The notes: generated by a model not told the origin, from the sequence alone. DNA of 64,000 nt from Fulvia fulva (GCF_020509005.1 NC_063013.1:1240001-1304000); one strand, 5' to 3'. Numbered from the stretch's first letter, positions 1-13,074 are shown. Translations and numbers: made by a program.

Positions 1-408
1 AATTCGGAGGGTTTTCGCGACTTATTATATATCCTCGCCCTTACCTTCCTCGGTCGCGCCGTCGTCGTCGTAGTCGACTACCGCTATAGTAACGCCGTTC
101 TCGTCTTAGATCTCGTCGTCGTTTAGAAGGTCGTATAAGTTGAACTTACTAGGTAGGTTAGTAACTAGGCGCTATAAGTTCTCGAGTTTCTACTATATAG
201 CGTCGTCGGTAGTCTACTACTACTCTTACGTTTGTCCTTAAGTCTATATATTGAATATAGACTCGCGCTATACTACTAGTCGTATAGCTAGTAGCGAGCC
301 TCGCTACCCTTAGGGTCGTACTATATTAGGTACTACTTAGCCTATAGTAGTCTCTTATACCGAGTCGCGCGTTTTTTGTCGTACGCCGTAATCTCTTATT
401 ACGGTTAT
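1..408. other. RIP-degraded DNA, unidentified relic
   Basis: No usable reading frame. The sequence is dominated by TA, TAG and CG and nearly lacks CA and TG, the signature of repeat-induced point mutation. The minus strand has a longish frame interrupted by a few TAG codons and rich in Asp/Glu (around 60-150), which could be retroelement gag or host coding sequence, but I cannot name it. It is the DNA into which the LINE at 422-5543 inserted, since its last 13 bases recur just after that element. Confidence 0.5.
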
Positions 409-3400
409 TATTAATAATCTATATCCGCTAGTACTAAGCTATCGACGAGGACTATTTAATCGACAGCCCTTATTAAGACGAGTAATCTACCTAAGTAGTA
501 GCGACCCGCCTACGCTAGCGGCGGCGTAATCGTAGTACAAAAAACCCTAAAACTAAGGTCCCTTTCCCCTAAAGGTAGACCCTAGAATTACGGAGTTACG
601 GAGGACAACTGCCTAATTAGGAAGCGCGACCCCAAATAGTAGCGAAGGATAGTAACTAACGAGAGCTATAGCCTTACGAACATTCTATACTAAGAGTTAA
701 ACCGGGAAACAAACTAAGAAAAAACCTAGGACATAAGCTAAGGCCTACTATATAGAAAGTAGAGGCTAACGATAAACAATATAGCGTAGACGACCCTATA
801 TACGGAGGCGGAAAACTTACTAGGGGATAACGAACACCTAGCCCGGGTATATAAGAACACTATAGTATAGCTACTAGGAGCGCTAAAAGCGCTATTATAC
901 TAAATCCCGAAGACAATCTAATAAGTAATATAGACGGTAGCCTAGAGACTAACTATATAGGCAATAGTAGTAGTAGGTAAGAATTAACCCCCTCCGAAGG
1001 TAAGTAAGGCGGTACGCCTATATATTACTAATCCGGCGGAGAAATAAGAAATCGTAGCCCTAATAAGTAAGGAGATTGTCGATAGAATCGGCTAGAAGGA
1101 GGTAGTTAGGGCGAGGGTAGAGGTAATAGGCGTAGTAAGACTCTTTACCGTATAAGAGTCTAATAGACGAAAGCTAGAGACCTATAAGGAGTGGACTACT
1201 AAAGTCGCGAAGTCGGTACGAGTCTCCTACTAATAGTATACCGTTATCGCCTACGGGGTCCCTAGGACATTTAAGGTCGAAGACCTTCCCTACCTCTAAG
1301 TATAGAACTAGAACACCTCTCTAGGAGTACGACTAACGAAGGCGGTATAGCTATATAAGATAGTAGACCGAGAAAAGACGTATTTATTGCTTATTATTTA
1401 GGTAGAGACAGCGGAATAAGCTAACTAGATACTAGATAATAGGCTATTCTAGAACTACGAGAGAATGGACACGGAGATCTATTAGAGTAGCTATAGGGTA
1501 CTATAATACTTCTAATACTAACAGTACGGTTATATAGCCCTAAAATACGGGGAGAAGACCCTAAGGTGTCCTTACTACGTAGGCCTATACTAGGGAAGGG
1601 AATGCCTAAAAAAGGAGAGTAGGTACGTATACTACGGTAGAAGGCACCTAGCGTATTTAAGCTAATACCTAGCTAGAATAGTAGTATAAGAACGAGCGAG
1701 ATAAGTAAGGATCTCTATACTAGCTAGGTACCCCTAACAATAGTAGGAGGGACCTACCGTATATAAGGGCTTCGAGCCGAGTAAAAGGAAGAGGGTAGAA
1801 GAGACGAATAAGGGAACCTAACCGTAAACGTATCTACCTCCCGGTAGGCCTCGACACCTTGACCGGGCCGCTAACGAACTAGGCTAAATACGAATCTTTA
1901 GGGCGCCCTAGCGGCCCTAGGGCTAGCCGGATAGCAAGATATAGGCTTAGGAGATATAGTAGGTTAGTACGGAAATAGACCTTACGGATAACAAATAATA
2001 CTATACGACGACATTACTATCGTATAGTATAACGTAAACAAAAGTAGGGACAAGGTCTAGCGCCACTTTCTATAAGAGCTAGACCCGCTACGGTACTACG
2101 TTATTACGGTATAGGAACTATAGATCAACCCCTACGTAGGACTCCTAGCTACTTATAATGACCGGAGACACTATACCGTAATCGCGGGCTAACGAGGCGT
2201 TATCCCGAGGACATATATATACGTAAGCAAGACTATAGACCTTAAGTCGTAGAAGGTTATACTACCGTAGTAGGGCAACCTAGGAGACATAACATTAATC
2301 TAGATCGACACGATACAAGGCCCTATCTAGATCTATAACGTTTATAACCCGCTACCGCGGGGTCGGACGAGTAGGGAACTAGGAACCCTCGCCTACCTAG
2401 AGCGGACCCTAAGCTAAGATATAAAGTAAGTACTTCTCGGCGACTTTAACCTCTACTACCTATAGTAGGGACTCGAATTCACTCTCCCGTACGCGTTTCT
2501 AGGGAGAAAGCTACTAGACATAACCGTACGCTACGGAATGGCCTTAGTAATACTAAAGGAAATAGAGACGTAGAAGGCCCGTACTAGTATAAGCACGATC
2601 GACCTATACTTTCTATTACGAGAACTTGAAGAGAGACTAGTCTAATACCGACCAAACTACGCGCTAGAAGCCTCCTTAGACTATATCCTTATCTAAACGA
2701 CGCTAGGGGTAAAGGCGATAGAGGAGCTAGTAAACAAACTACGCCGTAACTAGAAGAAGGTACGCTAGGACGATATAAGAGGCTTCCTAATAGCAAACCT
2801 ACTATAGTATAGAGAACTCGAGACGACAGCTTAGCTAGATCAAGTAGCGGAACAGATTACCTCGGTTATATAGCAAGTAGCGGAACAATATACGCCGTTA
2901 CTCCGGCCCTTAATATAGTAGAAGGCCTTCTAGACCCCTAAATACTCTACGAAGGTAAGAGAGGCTAGAAGGGTAAGGCGACAGTAGACGAAGGAGTATA
3001 TCTAAGAGACGTAGGAGCAATACTATCGCGCGATATAAGAGAAGAAGGTATAGATAAGACGCGATAAGCTATAGGACTAGAGAGCGACGATCGGGCTCGT
3101 TATAGAAAACCCGGAATAGATATAGAGACTTACTAAATAGGCACGACTACCGGGAGAGTAACAAGCCCCTTACTTCTCCCTAATCGTAGACCGCGAAGGG
3201 ATTGCCTAGGCTACGCCCCGGGGTAAGGCAAAAGCGTTAGCCGACCATTTCTTTTCGACGTAAGTAGAGGTAGACCTTACGGACATCGACCCGAGTATAT
3301 ACCCGGAACCCCTAGATATAGATTAGGCGGTTAGCTCTAATATAGTAATAGGATTTATAAGTAAGCTAAAAGGACGAAAAGCCCTAGGCCTAGATAGGAT

Positions 3401-5556
3401 ACTAAATGTACTACTAAAAGAGTATAGAGAAGAGATCGCGCCGAGCCTTATAAACCTATTTACCGCGTACCTACGGCTAGGGTATCACCCGAAGCCGTAT
3501 AGAGAGTCTATAACAGTAGTACTACGTAAGCTATAGAAGGAGGACTATACTTAGCCCAAGTCGTATAGACTAATCGTACTTCTAAACACGATAGGGAAGG
3601 TCCTAGAAAAGATAGTAGCCTAGAGACTTACGTAGCTAGCCGAGGACAACTACGTACTCCTAGTAATACAGATAGGGGGAAGAAGCTAGCGATCGACACT
3701 AATAGTAATAGAGCTAATTACGGAGCAAATTCAGACCCTCTAGCACTACGGTAGGAACCGAGCGGCGTCCTTACTATCCCTCGACATCGTAGGGGCCTTC
3801 GATAACGTCTTATACTAAAGGCTAATACATATCCTATAGCAGAAAGGCATCCCCTAGTAGGCAACGACGTTCGTCTACTCCTTTCTCTAGGAACGGACGA
3901 TATACCTAGTCCTAGGAAGGTATACGTCCGACCCGGTAAAGGTAGAGGCTAGAATACCTTAGGTATCTACTCTCTCCCCTATCCTATTTCTAATATTTAT
4001 GTCTAATCTAATCCTACTACTTACCTCTCCGTAAACCTTAGTATCGGGATTCGTAGACGATATAAACATTCTAGCCTAGTTAGACTCGATAGAAGAGAAC
4101 TATCGCCTCCTTAAAGATAGGCACAAGAAATGCGAGGAGTAGGTAAAGAAGTATAGTGCCCGGTTCGCCCCTAAAAAGTACTAACTTATACACTTTAGTA
4201 AAGCGAGAATATACTATAATAAAAAGGCGGCGGTAAGAATCTAAGGCTACGAGACTAAGCTATTAGCGGAGCTACGAGTACTAGGGATCTAGCTCGACCC
4301 AAAGCTAAGCTAGAATATATAGATTAAGAAAGCCTAGAGTCGAGCGCAAGTTAATAAAGCCTCGATAAAGAGGCTTACGGTATCTATATAGGGAGTAACA
4401 TTCGATTAGGTAAGAGTAATATATAAGGCGATCGTCAGACCAGCTATGTTATACGGGGCATAGATTTAGGGAACAGGAAGCGTAGGCAAGCCGATCCCGA
4501 AACGGATAGGAGTAGCCCCTAAATAGGATATAGGTAGGTAACCTACGTAGGGTACTAGGCGTATATAAGACAACGTTAATAAGTACGGTAGAAATAGAGA
4601 CAGGAACACTACTAATCGGCTAGTATATCCGGGGAATAAGAATTTAATACGCGGTAAAGACGACAGGTTACCTAGTATAAACTACGATCTAGGAGGCAAA
4701 GAATAAGATAGAAAGCCGCTACCGGAGAGGGGCCGGACATAGGACAAGCTAAAAAGAGGATGACCTTACTACCTTTACGGCCGTATAGACAAGTACCGAA
4801 AAGCTAGTACGAAAAGAGGAGGAGCGTAGGACTCGCTAGGCCGGCGGGAGCAAAGCTAAGACCTAAAGCCTAGCGGAATAGATAGCAAGCTACCTATAGG
4901 AGTAGGACTAGAAAAGGAAGCCCCCTAAGACAATAGGCCCGATAGCGCTCCGAGCCTTCTAGAGATACAATTACTAGCTATATAGGGACCTAATAAGGGC
5001 CGAAGCAAGTATAGCGATCCAAATTAGGTCCGAATATATTAGATTAAGGGCCTACCTATTCAGGAGACGCGTACTAGACATCTATAGCCTAGCCTACTAG
5101 TGTAGCTACCTATCGCAAAACCTAGAATATATACTACTACGATGCCCGTAGTAGGCGAGAGGTAGGGGAAATTAGAGGCACTAAGCGGGAAGGAGAGACT
5201 ATAAGTCAATTATTAGGGACAAAGGCAACATTCGCCGAATCTCTCGGTAGATACTATAGTAGGAATACCTCTAGTAGTTTAGCCTCGCTAGCGAGACGGA
5301 GGAGTAGATAGACAAGAGGCGGAAGCGAGGGGGGTTATAGATAGGGTAGTTATTAGGGCAGGCCTATAATACTAGCGTACCCCTAATAAGGGAAATTTAA
5401 GACGACAACTAGGAGGAAAAGATAGGCGGGAAGGAGGAGGGGTTTTCACTAATACGGTTTCCCCTCTATATATACGAAAATAAGATAGTATAGCTATATA
5501 GGCTAAAGGGCACTATAACAGCTTAATGAAATATCTATCTATCTATTAATAATCTA
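409..5556. repeat. 13-bp target-site duplication flanking LINE A
   Basis: The 13-mer tattaataatcta is present at 409-421 and again, identical, at 5544-5556, immediately after the (atct)n tail of the LINE. This is the expected target-site duplication of target-primed reverse transcription and fixes the element's ends at 422 and 5543. The first T-A may be shared with the tail, so the true length could be one to three bases shorter. Confidence 0.8.
422..5543 (+). mobile_element. Tad-type LINE (copy A), RIP-inactivated
   Basis: Non-LTR retrotransposon relic in plus orientation. Reading through TAG/TAA stops, a zinc-knuckle-like ORF1 end lies near 1515-1610. An exonuclease-endonuclease-phosphatase type endonuclease lies about 1990-2700. 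A reverse transcriptase lies about 3300-4300, with the catalytic motif read as G-F-V-D-D-I-N-I-L-A near 4043-4075. The 3' end is a short (atct) repeat tail at 5531-5543 instead of poly(A). The layout ORF1 - endonuclease - RT matches fungal Tad1-clade LINEs. On this strand CA is common but TG is very rare. The copy at 17195-22341 is the same element in the other orientation, about 97% identical in the part I aligned by eye. No frame is intact. Confidence 0.85.
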
Positions 5557-5933
5557 CGCTCTTATAGATCCTGTCGTAGCTCTTCTACGGATATAGAGAC
5601 CTAGCTAAGTATAACGGTTTATAGTCGTATTAATATAAAGTAGCTAGGTACGTAGGAAAGAGGAGCGCGAGGTACGCTAAGGCTATATATATACCGAGGT
5701 ACTACGCTAGTACGCGCGGTTACGTAACCTACGTACTAGCTAGACATTCGCTAGGCCTAGGGCCGTAATAAGGACGAGGTAGTAGCGAAGATAGGACCTA
5801 TTAGCCGAAATCGAGTAATAATCTTTCGAGCCCTTATCCGCCCGTAGGCTATAGTCGCGATACTACTCCGCTTAGAATATATCGGCTTTAAGGACTACCT
5901 ATACCGCCGTAAGGTACTAGGTATCGATAGTAA
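5557..5933. other. RIP-degraded spacer with half of a 26-bp direct repeat
   Basis: No gene. CA and TG are almost absent. Positions 5625-5650 are identical to 10515-10540, which abut the 5' end of the LINE at 5934-10514. The interval 5651-5933 has no counterpart that I can find elsewhere in the window and lies between the LINE's tail and that repeat. Confidence 0.5.
5625..5650. repeat. 26-bp direct repeat, left copy (partner 10515-10540)
   Basis: Perfect 26-base match to 10515-10540, beginning tcgtattaatataaag and ending gctaggta. Neighbouring bases on either side differ. The right copy touches the 5' end of the minus-strand LINE, while this copy lies about 285 bp beyond its 3' tail. It may be a long target-site duplication enclosing extra 3' sequence. 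Confidence 0.7.
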
Positions 5934-8900
5934 TCTATATAGATAAATAGATTTGTTATTCCCCTATTCTAGGACCCTATTCGGCCTATATAGGTATATA
6001 TCTATTATTATAGATAAAGGGAAACCCGAATAGGTAAAAACCCTTCCCGCCCCCGACTTCTCCTTATCTAGATTAGCTTTCTCTCTAAACGTACGTAGTC
6101 TATATTACTACCCCGTTAGCCCCCGCTCCTAGCCGGTCTCGTCGCGCTACGCCGTATTCTCTCTTCCTATACTACTCCTACTAGGCGGTACTATTCTAGC
6201 TAGCCCTTCTCTAGTATTAAGTTCGTAATACGACGTAGGTCCTTAACGTTATTAAGAAGTGCCCTAATCGTCCGGTTCCTCGCCTTTACTATCTACTCCC
6301 CCCTTCCTAGCGACTACCTCGGATAGACGAGGAGTACGTACCGTATATTCTAGGAGTAATAGCCGTAGGAGTAGCTAGTATTCGTATATTCTAGAACTGT
6401 CCTCTATAATAGGTACCCCTAGAGGCCGATATATTCGCTTCGTAGTTAGGTTACTATACTACTCTATACCCTCGTAAGGTAGTAGTAGATAAGCTTCGGG
6501 GGGTACGATATGCCCCGGTAACCTTCCTTAGGCATTAGTTTTAGATCTTCGCTAACGGCGCGACGAGTCCCTTTAAAAGGTAGGCTCTCTCGCCTAAGGA
6601 CTATACTTAGCTACTATAGGTAAGGACTGGCCGTATAATAGCCGTATATAGAAGTCGTGACTACCGAAAGTCCGCCCCCTATATAGACGTAGTGAGCCTC
6701 TAGTATAATACTATATTCTGTTTAGCTTTCCGTAATATTGCCTATACGTACTTCCTCTACCGTAGCGCCGGGTCTACCTATAGTCCGAGGATCCTAAGCT
6801 AATTTGCCGGGTTAGTCGTATGCCCCTATATCTAGATAGAAGCTTATATATTATAGAACCGTGGCCGGCGCGTAAAGTGTATTAGATTGTACTTTTCTAG
6901 GGCAACCCGAGCCCCGTGCCTCCTAGCCTAGTCCTCGTAGATCTTATACTTCTCTTCTAGTAGCCTATAGTTCTCCTTAGTCGAGGAAGACTACGCTAGG
7001 ATGTTTATGTCGTCTACGAAGCCGCTCGTAGCGGTGTTCTAGGATTCTAGGGCTAGGAGCAGCGTCGCTATAAAAAAGAGGAACAGAATAGGTACTAGCG
7101 TTAAGCCTTACGGGATTCTAGTATAGACTACTTAAAATAGGCTTCTATACTAGCCGACTAGGATCGACGTACTACGGTTTTAGAGGTAGGACCGTACGAA
7201 GTTAACAAGCTACTTAGGGAGTCCTTTCGACCTTAGGATATAGAGTAGCCGCGGGTATAACACGTAGTCGAAGGCTCCCGATATGTCTAGGCTAAGTAAG
7301 GAAGCCACCTTGTCCCTATTCTTATACTAGATAGCCTTTACCTAAGAGGTGATAAGTTCTATCGCGGATAGCGTCGATCGCTATAGGCGCGTACCTATCT
7401 AGGTGTCCGGGAGTAGGGAGTATTCCTCTACCGCCTCGGAGAGTCTCGTTATAACTAGCTTCTTAAGCGCCTTCCTAAGAGTATTAAGGAGCGTAATTAG
7501 GCGGTACGACTTTACCTACGTATAGTCTTCCTTTTACGGCTTACGTAGGACTACTATCGTCGATTGTTTAAATACTATCGGGTAGTATCCGGTCTATAGG
7601 TAGGCGTTAAAGATCGCTATAGCTACTAGGGCTAGTTGATCTCTATACTTCTTTAGTAGCTCGTTTAGGATCCTATCCGGCCCCGGGGCTTTCTTTACCG
7701 GCAACTTTCTAAGTATAGCGGCAACTTCTCCCTCGGACACCTCCTATTAGACCGCGATACTAGGGGCTAGGGGAGTAGAGCTGTTTATGTCGCTTAGATC
7801 AGCCTCGACTAGGGGCGGGAAGAACTTACTAGCTAGTAGACGCGCCTTAGCCTCGGGGTCGCTAACCGGGCTACTAGGCGATTATAGCGCTAGGATAGAG
7901 AAGGAGAGGCCCTATATAGGGTCCTATCGGGCCCATTTTGCTAGCTTCTATATCCTCGCTAGCTTACCGGCGATTTCTTCTACTATAGCTCTCTAGCCGA
8001 CTACTTTCTCCCTCCGTATTATAGCTTTCTTCTATTAGTATACCTCCCTATATACGTTCTAGGCCTCCTCGCTATAGCTACTCGTATATACCCGGCGGGC
8101 TCTCCTTACTTCTCTTACTAGCGTAGTATACTTCGGCGTCTAGTATAGTTTAGACTATATTATTAGTTAGGTAAGCGGAACGTAAAGTAAGGTCACTTTT
8201 CTTATTTCGTCTATAAACGCTTAGACTGCCTTATCTATCTCGTCTTTACTATTATATTACTACTACGCAATCTAGACTAGCCTCTCGGAGTCGTCGAGGT
8301 ACGCCTATATATTAGCCTAGAAGGCCTTTCTCTAGTTTAGCTTAGAGGTTTCCGCTAGTATATATTATATCTATATCGTAATAGAGGTCCTAACTAGTAT
8401 ATAGTCTAACGACGCCTCGAGTTTATATTCGATCCTATAGTAGGTTACTATATAGTAGTAGCTATCTAAGATCTAGGAGAGGTCGATCGTGCCTTAGAGT
8501 CCCCCTCTCTTCTAGGTACCTAGGTCCTTCGGGGTATTAAGGGCAATTACGTTACTCGCTATTAAGTCGAGTACTTCGTCGGCTATAGGGTACGGCTATA
8601 TAAGGCTTTCCTAGGAAGGGTAGTATATATTAAAGTCTCCTACTATAATGTAGTACCCTTGTCTCTTAAGCGTACTATCTAGGTGTCTATAGACCCTAAG
8701 GTTACGGCTAGACCTCGAGGCTAGCGGTTATATATATAAGTTATATATCTAAGTACTACCTACGTAGAGGGAGGTAATATCTCCCCCGCCTTCTTCGTCT
8801 ACGTAGTATACTACCTCCTAGTCGGATTCTAGTATATCCTTACTAATATAGAAGTACGTACGGGGTCTACCGTCGCCTTATAGGTATATCCTATAGCCTA

Positions 8901-10514
8901 GTAACTTATAGGTCGTTAGTCTCTTATAGTACGGGTTAATCTATAGCTCCTAGATTACTAGAGCGTAGTAGATGTACGGGTCCGCCTCGTATAGGAAATA
9001 GTTTTGTACTATATCCTTACTATAGATAACGTTATACTAGATAATACTAAGCGTATCGAGGCTAGTTATCGTTATTAACAATCATTTCCTCTATAATATC
9101 CTATATCCTACTACCTTATACGTCCTAGTCTACGCCTATTAGCTATATACTAAAGGGGAGCCGGGCCTAGTTAGATTCCCTCGCCGTAGCTAGTAGAGTA
9201 CGTAGCCTCCCGTACGCCCTAGGTTACGTATCCTTTATATTATTCTCGGCCCTAGGGCGCTTATACCCGACCGCCGCTAGCTAGTTCCGGTATAGGCTAG
9301 CCTTACGGTCGCCGTAGAATCTTAGGGCGACGGTTCTGTTTGTAATTGCCTTGTTTTTCGCTAGTTTCCGCTATAGGTATTCCGCGCTATACGATAGGTA
9401 GTGCCCCGGACAGTTCGCGTACCGTCTCGTAGTCGATATATAGTCCCTAGATATATAGTCTCCTATATAGTTCGAGTAGGCCTACTTATTTATATACGTG
9501 TAGGTTTAGTGTCTATACTATTAGCATTTGAAGTATTAGAGGACACGAAAGGATAAGGAGTGCTTTTCTACTATCTTAAGGCTATATTGCTAGACTAGGC
9601 CTTATTCTATCGCTAGATCCGCCGCTTTCGCGTCTTATAGCTATACTATTAGCGCCGAGGCCTTCTTGCCTTCTAGCCATTTCCTATAGAGCCAAGTCGC
9701 CTTCTAGATTAGAGAGTTAAGAGTAACCGGGTTGTTCTCTTAGAGAGCGCGTAGGTGACCCTAGTTAGTTAGGTTAAACTCCTTAGGTATGTCGTAGACT
9801 AGGATCGTAAATTGTTTTATTAAGACCTTCGCTAATACCGTAACCTTAGATGCCTACTATAGCTATACCTCTAGGTACCTCCTAGTAGTAGTAGAGCTAG
9901 TATAGATCTATAGAGTACCGTTAGACTATTAGTTCACTACGACTACCTCTAGTTAGTTAATTTGTTAGGCGAGCTCCTTATTCGATAGCTTCGTAACTTC
10001 GGCCTAGTCTTCCTTTACTATAATACGGATCGTAACTATATCGTACGTTAGGCGGGGGCCTAGTATCGATACCGCGACCGATGCCTAGCTATAGAGGTAT
10101 TAATTCCGGGTGGCCTTACTAATCGACTAGAACGTCGTCCTTATTTCTTATTACCCTCGGTAATACGATAGTATAAGCGCCGTATATAGCTAAGTGATCA
10201 TTACCTATAGAGACCGGTAAGGGAGCTAATCGTTAGTTTCTATACTTTTTACGTCCTCTATAAGTTATTACTAGTTGTCTTAGGGGGGCTTCGCCTATAG
10301 GGCCGTAGGCGCCGTTAGTACCGTAGCCTAGGCTACTATTACCTAGGAGTTACCTAATATAGCTAGGCACCTCCGCGGCGTGTAGAGCTAAAGGAATAGG
10401 GTGAAGAGAGCTTTAAGCTATCTAGATTAAATGAGGTAGAACTCCCTTAGTCCTAGGGGTAGTAGCCTGCTTTATATATCGTTAGAATGGCCTTAATAAG
10501 AGCTTTCGAATGTA
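5934..10514 (-). mobile_element. Tad-type LINE (copy B'), RIP-inactivated
   Basis: Second LINE family, minus orientation. The 3' tail (complement of an aaatctatct-type repeat) is at about 5934-5954. The RT catalytic motif G-F-V-D-D-I-N-I-L-A reads on the minus strand near 7005-7040. The 5' end is at about 10514. It is the same family as 24621-29601 but roughly 350 bp shorter. The missing piece corresponds to about 28680-29040 of the other copy and is deleted near 6505-6515 here. About 50 bp at the 5' end is also missing. Every frame is broken by TAG/TAA. There is no clear short target-site duplication, only the 26-bp repeat noted separately. Confidence 0.8.
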
Positions 10515-10540
10515 TCGTATTAATATAAAGTAGCTAGGTA
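10515..10540. repeat. 26-bp direct repeat, right copy (partner 5625-5650)
   Basis: Identical to 5625-5650. It sits exactly at the 5' border of the minus-strand LINE, as a target-site duplication would. Confidence 0.7.
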
Positions 10541-11037
10541 ACGACGAATAATACGAAGCCAACCCCGCCGAACCCGATTAATAGGAAGTTAAGCAAATTC
10601 TAGACTATAAGAAGAGATAGCCGCGAGGACTAATACCGATAGGAGGTAAGTAGCTATATTAGAAATACTTAGTAAAATATATTAGATATAATAAGCTATC
10701 CTATAAAGCTACGAATTAGGTTATCGAGACTACTACCGCCTCCGTAGCCGACTTTCACTATAACTACCCGAGAGCGACTAAGCTACCTAGTTTTTAACTA
10801 CCCGTAGACTAGATACCGAATAAGAATACTATAGGTATACGTATAGCGCGCTAACTAGTATAAGTAGCGATAGCTCTAATACCGGTAGAACGAGGCCTCC
10901 GGGCTTATAAGAAAGAGAGCAATATATATAGTCTAATAGATAATAAGGTGTTTACGAAGTAATAAGAGATATAATAGATACGATAGATATAAGAGGAGAG
11001 GAGAGTACTCCGGAGCGTACTTTAAGAGGGGGGGTAG
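10541..11037 (+). pseudogene. Ty3/gypsy integrase C-terminus with chromodomain, RIP-inactivated
   Basis: With stops ignored, one plus-strand frame gives a chromodomain-like segment at about 10650-10740 (pattern Y-L-V-K-Y-x-x-Y...N), followed by an A-D-F-H-x-N-x-P-R-A motif that is typical of the end of chromovirus polyproteins. It is followed by a polypurine tract at 11021-11037 (tttaagagggggggtag) and then an LTR start. This is therefore the 3' end of a plus-oriented chromovirus. Its other parts lie left of the window or were displaced by the LINEs. It is a different element from the one at 12872-30194. Confidence 0.6.
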
Positions 11038-11385
11038 TGTTACCGTTCTAGCGTATATTTACTTAAACCCGCGGGTACGTACCTAGACCTCGCGCCCGCT
11101 AACTAATCCGACTAGCGGCTTAGCGCCCGTATATAACTCTCGCGTCCTCCGCGCCTCCCTTAGATAGAACATCTATTCGACTTATACCTTACCCGACTAC
11201 GTGCTTATATCTACTTATAATACGATACCGTATATCTCTTTACTAGCTTCGTCTCGCTAAAGGATCGATATCTACCTTAGCGCTTTACTATTAATATTAG
11301 TAATAGGCTTTACCTTCTTCTTAATACCGCTAAGGTAGTCGAACGCGTTAGCTAACTAAGCTCTAGTATTACTAGTAATATAACT
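11038..11385 (+). mobile_element. Probable 3' LTR of the plus-oriented gypsy relic
   Basis: It begins tgttaccgttctagcg directly after a polypurine tract, the position and TG start expected of a 3' LTR. The end is a guess: a gtaata sequence near 11380 could be a mutated ...GTAACA terminus. The 5' LTR is not in the window, so neither the length nor the end can be confirmed. Confidence 0.35.
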
Positions 11386-11825
11386 AGCCCGTCGTCTATC
11401 CGGTACTATATTACGAGCTCCTTAAATAATACTATTACGAGTCTCGTCTAAGAATCTTCTACTACCGGCTTAAAAGAGGTAGGTATATCTATAGCTCTCG
11501 AGATATTATAATACCGCTAGCGGCGTCTTTAGCTAATCTATTAGACTCTTAAGAATAAGCTTTTATACGGTATTAATACCGTAATTATCTATAAAGTCGA
11601 TACTATAGTAGTAGATACTAGTATCTACTAGATTACCGCGTAGGTCGTAATCCTTTAGCGATATTATTATATACGTATACGACTTATTAGGTAAGTCTAT
11701 CCTATAATAGTACTTTATAACCTATAGGCTTCTATAATAGCTAGTATTATTAAGTCCTCTTATATACTTTCTATCCGGCCTCTTCCTTCTATAAGCCTTA
11801 TTACGATAGTAATAATAATAGTATA
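11386..11825. other. RIP-degraded spacer, nothing recognisable
   Basis: TA- and CG-rich with virtually no CA or TG. I see no reading frame, terminal repeat or RNA structure here that I can name. Confidence 0.5.
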
Positions 11826-12871
11826 ACGTGCTTTACTACCGAGCGGGCTATACTACCGAGCGGGCCACTTTTACTAAGAACTATACTACTTCTATAGATA
11901 TAGCTATATAACTACTATTATAGCGTATATTGTCTTTAAACGAGGCCAGACTGACCTTAGCTATCTAGGCCACGAAACGCGACGCGATAATCACGAATTG
12001 ACTTACTATAAAGGTATACGACGCGTCTCGAACTATACTAGGGTATCGATTAAATAGACGACCTCCTCGGGGTGACTACGAGCCTAATTCGAAGAAGCTT
12101 ATAGAGCTAGAAGAGAGGGTGATACTTGAGTATATACTCGAGCTAGATCTTAGAGGTTTCCCGCTATTAAAGGCTAGTGTACGAGTAATAGCCGATTTAT
12201 TACTATAAGAGAAGGGTCTTAAGCCCGCTAGTCTTAATTAGATAGACAGGTTTATTAGGCGGTATCGTAAGCTAAAGGTTCGTATAACACGTAGATACGA
12301 TCGTTAGCGAGTACTAATAGAAGATCTAGACGTTATCGAGAAGTAGTTCTTACTTATACGTAATATAAAGGAGAAGTATAGTATCCTTAACTAGGACACC
12401 TATAACTTCGACGAGAGAGAGTTTATAATAGGTATTATTACGTCTTAGAGCGTCGTTACGGGGTTAGAAAGGCGTAGTAGAAAGAGGAAGGTCGTTAAAT
12501 AGGGCAATAGAGAGGGAGTAGAGAGATAGCGTATTAGATAGCTCTTATATAAAGCGAGATTAGTAAGCTACGTAAGTCTAACGAGGCTATTATATAGCGG
12601 AAAGCACGAAAGCGCAAGTATATTCAGTCTAGAGGGTCTCTAACCTTCGATAAGGCGTCGTAATTAATACCTCTAGAGGATACTAGGAGGTAGGAAGTAA
12701 GTAGAGAGTCGCTAGATAGTATTCGGCTAGTACTAAGGCTACGACGCTATAAGCGATATAGTAAGTCGGGGTATAACGTACGTACCTATTAAGTAGACTT
12801 ACTAGATAGCGAAGAATCTAAAGAGGAATTGTCCTCCTAGTAACGATTCTATAGGATATCGTCGTATTAAG
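11826..12871 (+). mobile_element. pogo/Fot1-like DNA transposon, left part with transposase relic
   Basis: The left terminal inverted repeat starts with acgtgctttactaccgagcg at about 11826 and runs about 70 bp. Its complement ends the right part at about 30312. A TA dinucleotide sits just outside both ends, as for Tc1/mariner-pogo elements. From about 12090 a plus-strand frame, read through RIP stops, gives a CENP-B/pogo-like helix-turn-helix region (L-E-E-R-V-I-L-E-Y-I-L-E-L-D), then the start of a DDE domain (Y-N-F-D-E near 12402). The rest of the DDE domain seems missing or scrambled before the chromovirus insertion at 12872, so the element was probably a deletion derivative. The pre-insertion element would have been only about 1.2 kb. 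Confidence 0.7.
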
Positions 12872-13074
12872 TATTACGGGTCTAGGCTGCTCTCGGTAGG
12901 TAAAAGGGTGTCGTAGCTAAGTAATCGAATAAGTTCTACGGAGAAGAGAAGTTCTAGCTAAGGCGCGTATCGAAGATAAGCGCGACGTTCGCCGAGCCGA
13001 GGCGTTACGTTATATTTATAAAGTCACGTGACCCGTAGGCCGTAGGCCGTAGGCCGTAGGGCTATACCGTGACA
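12872..13074 (-). repeat. LTR (3' LTR of the chromovirus), 203 bp
   Basis: Near-identical to 29999-30194. Ends are tattacggg (from tgttacggg) and ccgtgaca, so the LTR is TG...CA in the ancestral state. It has four ccgtagg units at about 13033-13060, against three in the other LTR, which accounts for the 7-bp length difference. The bases just inside (13075-13090), read on the minus strand, are a polypurine tract (aagaaggggagtag), so this is the 3' LTR of a minus-oriented element. Confidence 0.9.
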
